Shown here: piece after piece, positions 4,506 through 5,485 of the stretch
How positions within the stretch are numbered: the first letter of the stretch is position 1
Layout of the letters: each line of letters opens with the position of its first letter
Assembly (NCBI GenBank): GCA_945868935.1
Contig: CAMBNE010000098.1
Span: forward strand, 1 to 5,485
Direction of reading: 5' to 3'
DNA: 5,485 nucleotides
Origin: an uncultured Clostridia bacterium
GTDB lineage: Bacteria > Bacillota > Clostridia > Oscillospirales > Acutalibacteraceae
Notes under the pieces: generated by a model
The model's input: only the letters and a program-made list of their open reading frames with translations
Databases searched by the model: none
Told to the model about the DNA's origin: nothing
Program-made: the position numbers and the translations under genes

Positions 4506-5485
4506 AAAGGTAATTGTAATCGGTGCAGGCGCTTCAGGCTTAATGGCGTCGGGTTTTGCCGCAGAGAACGGTGCAAAGGTAACGCTGATTGAAAAAAATA
4601 AGCGTGTCGGCAGAAAAATTATGATAACGGGCAAGGGCAGATGCAACGTAACAAACAATTGTGACGTTCAGAATTTTATCCGCAACGTGCCCGTAAACGG
4701 CAGATTTCTTTATTCTGCACTCAACGGCTTTACTCCGCAGGATACAATGGACTTTTTTGAACAACTCGGACTGCCGCTTAAAACCGAGAGAGGAAACAGA
4801 GTTTTCCCGAAGTCGGACAAGGCTGTTGACGTTGTCGACGCTCTGCACGATTTTGTAATTGAAAAGGGCTGTAAAATCGTCTGCGATAGTGCAGTTTCCC
4901 TTATAATAGAAAATGACGAGATAATCGGCGTAAAGTGCGAAAAAGAAACGTATTACGCCGACAGCGTAGTAATCTGCTGCGGAGGAAAAAGCTATCCGCT
5001 GACAGGCTCAACAGGCGACGGCTACACACTTGCAAAGCAGGCAGGTCATACCGTAACCGAGCTTAAGCCTTCGCTTGTACCTCTTGAAAGCAAAAATCAC
5101 GACTGCAAATCAATGCAGGGCTTGTCGCTTAAAAATGTGTCGCTTAAAATTGTTGATAATAAATCCCAGAAAGCAGTCTATTCCGATTTCGGCGAAATGC
5201 TCTTTACCCATTTCGGAATGAGCGGTCCGATGATTCTGTCGGCAAGCTCGCAAATCCGTGATATTACCGACGGCAAATATTCCGCTGTAATTGACTTAAA
5301 GCCTGCGTTGTCGCCCGAACAGCTTGACAAAAGACTGCAAAATGATTTCAGAGAGAACTCAAATAAAGACGTTTCAAATTCATTTTCAAAGCTTCTGCCG
5401 AGGAAGATTATAGTTCCCGTTCTGAAACGCTGGGGAGTGCCCTTTGACAAAAAGTGCAACTCGGTTACAAAGGAAGAACGCAGAA
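4495..5485 (+). CDS. HI0933/YhiN/BaiN-family FAD-dependent oxidoreductase (3' end outside window)
   Basis: ATG 4495 opens a frame that runs off the window edge after 330 residues; the family is usually about 400-420, so the C-terminus is missing. The N-terminal Rossmann FAD site is VIVIGAGASGLMA (GxGxxG at 10-15) with E33 at the end of strand 2. The family hallmark GRKIMITGKGRCNVTN (39-54) follows, then a second dinucleotide-type motif CCGGKSYPLTGSTGDGY (161-177) and the conserved GEMLFTHFGMSGP (233-245). A relative in Clostridium scindens, BaiN, was assigned to bile-acid 7-dehydroxylation, but most members have no proven reaction, so a bile-acid role is not claimed. It overlaps the regulator by 11 nt with only a distant AGGA (4477-4480), suggesting translational coupling. 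In many Clostridia the family precedes cmk, plsC and ispH, which may lie beyond the edge. Confidence 0.92.
   Translation, partial: MLSKKVIVIGAGASGLMASGFAAENGAKVTLIEKNKRVGRKIMITGKGRCNVTNNCDVQNFIRNVPVNGRFLYSALNGFTPQDTMDFFEQLGLPLKTERGNRVFPKSDKAVDVVDALHDFVIEKGCKIVCDSAVSLIIENDEIIGVKCEKETYYADSVVICCGGKSYPLTGSTGDGYTLAKQAGHTVTELKPSLVPLESKNHDCKSMQGLSLKNVSLKIVDNKSQKAVYSDFGEMLFTHFGMSGPMILSASSQIRDITDGKYSAVIDLKPALSPEQLDKRLQNDFRENSNKDVSNSFSKLLPRKIIVPVLKRWGVPFDKKCNSVTKEERR

Noticed and set aside
4495..5485. Bile-acid dehydroxylation enzyme BaiN as a specific call
   Set aside because: The HI0933/YhiN family is widespread in bacteria without bile-acid metabolism, and no other bai gene is present in the window.

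Overview
The window looks like chromosomal DNA of a low- to moderate-GC Bacillota, most likely a gut-type member of Clostridia (Oscillospiraceae/Ruminococcus-like). This rests on near-consensus sigma-A promoters, GGAGG-type ribosome binding sites, strong hairpin-plus-U terminators, AT-rich spacers and the protein families present. The taxon is inferred from style and family, not from a marker gene.

Layout, left to right. (1) The last 20 codons of a probable membrane protein end at 60 and are closed by a clear intrinsic terminator (82-115). (2) A gene-free stretch of about 515 nt follows. It holds a perfect TTGACA-N17-TATAAT extended -10 promoter (215-243), a MarR-style AT-rich inverted-repeat operator at its start site (247-280), and about 200 nt of hairpin-rich sequence with no usable ORF that ends in a terminator-like hairpin (446-477). 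This may be an orphan non-coding transcript or the scar of a lost regulator gene. (3) A three-gene drug/peptide-exporter-type operon follows: a TetR-family repressor (576-1196) with its own TTGACC/GGTCAA operators, an ABC ATPase (1193-2071), and an ABC-2 type permease (2071-2856). The genes overlap by 4 nt and 1 nt. The ATPase is interrupted by an in-frame TAA at codon 88, which separates Walker A from the signature and Walker B motifs, so the exporter is predicted to be inactive. The operon ends in a strong terminator (2874-2910). (4) On the minus strand, converging on that terminator, is a HAD-IB phosphatase (2918-3487) with all four catalytic motifs. (5) Divergent from it, through two promoters whose -35 boxes interleave, is an RpiR/MurR-family sugar-phosphate-sensing regulator (3612-4505). 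It overlaps by 11 nt a flavoprotein of the HI0933/YhiN/BaiN family (4495 to the window edge, C-terminus missing).

No CRISPR array, insertion sequence, tRNA or rRNA was seen, and no new multi-gene system can be supported. The points most worth a second look are the nonsense codon in the ATPase and the regulated promoter that appears to drive no protein.
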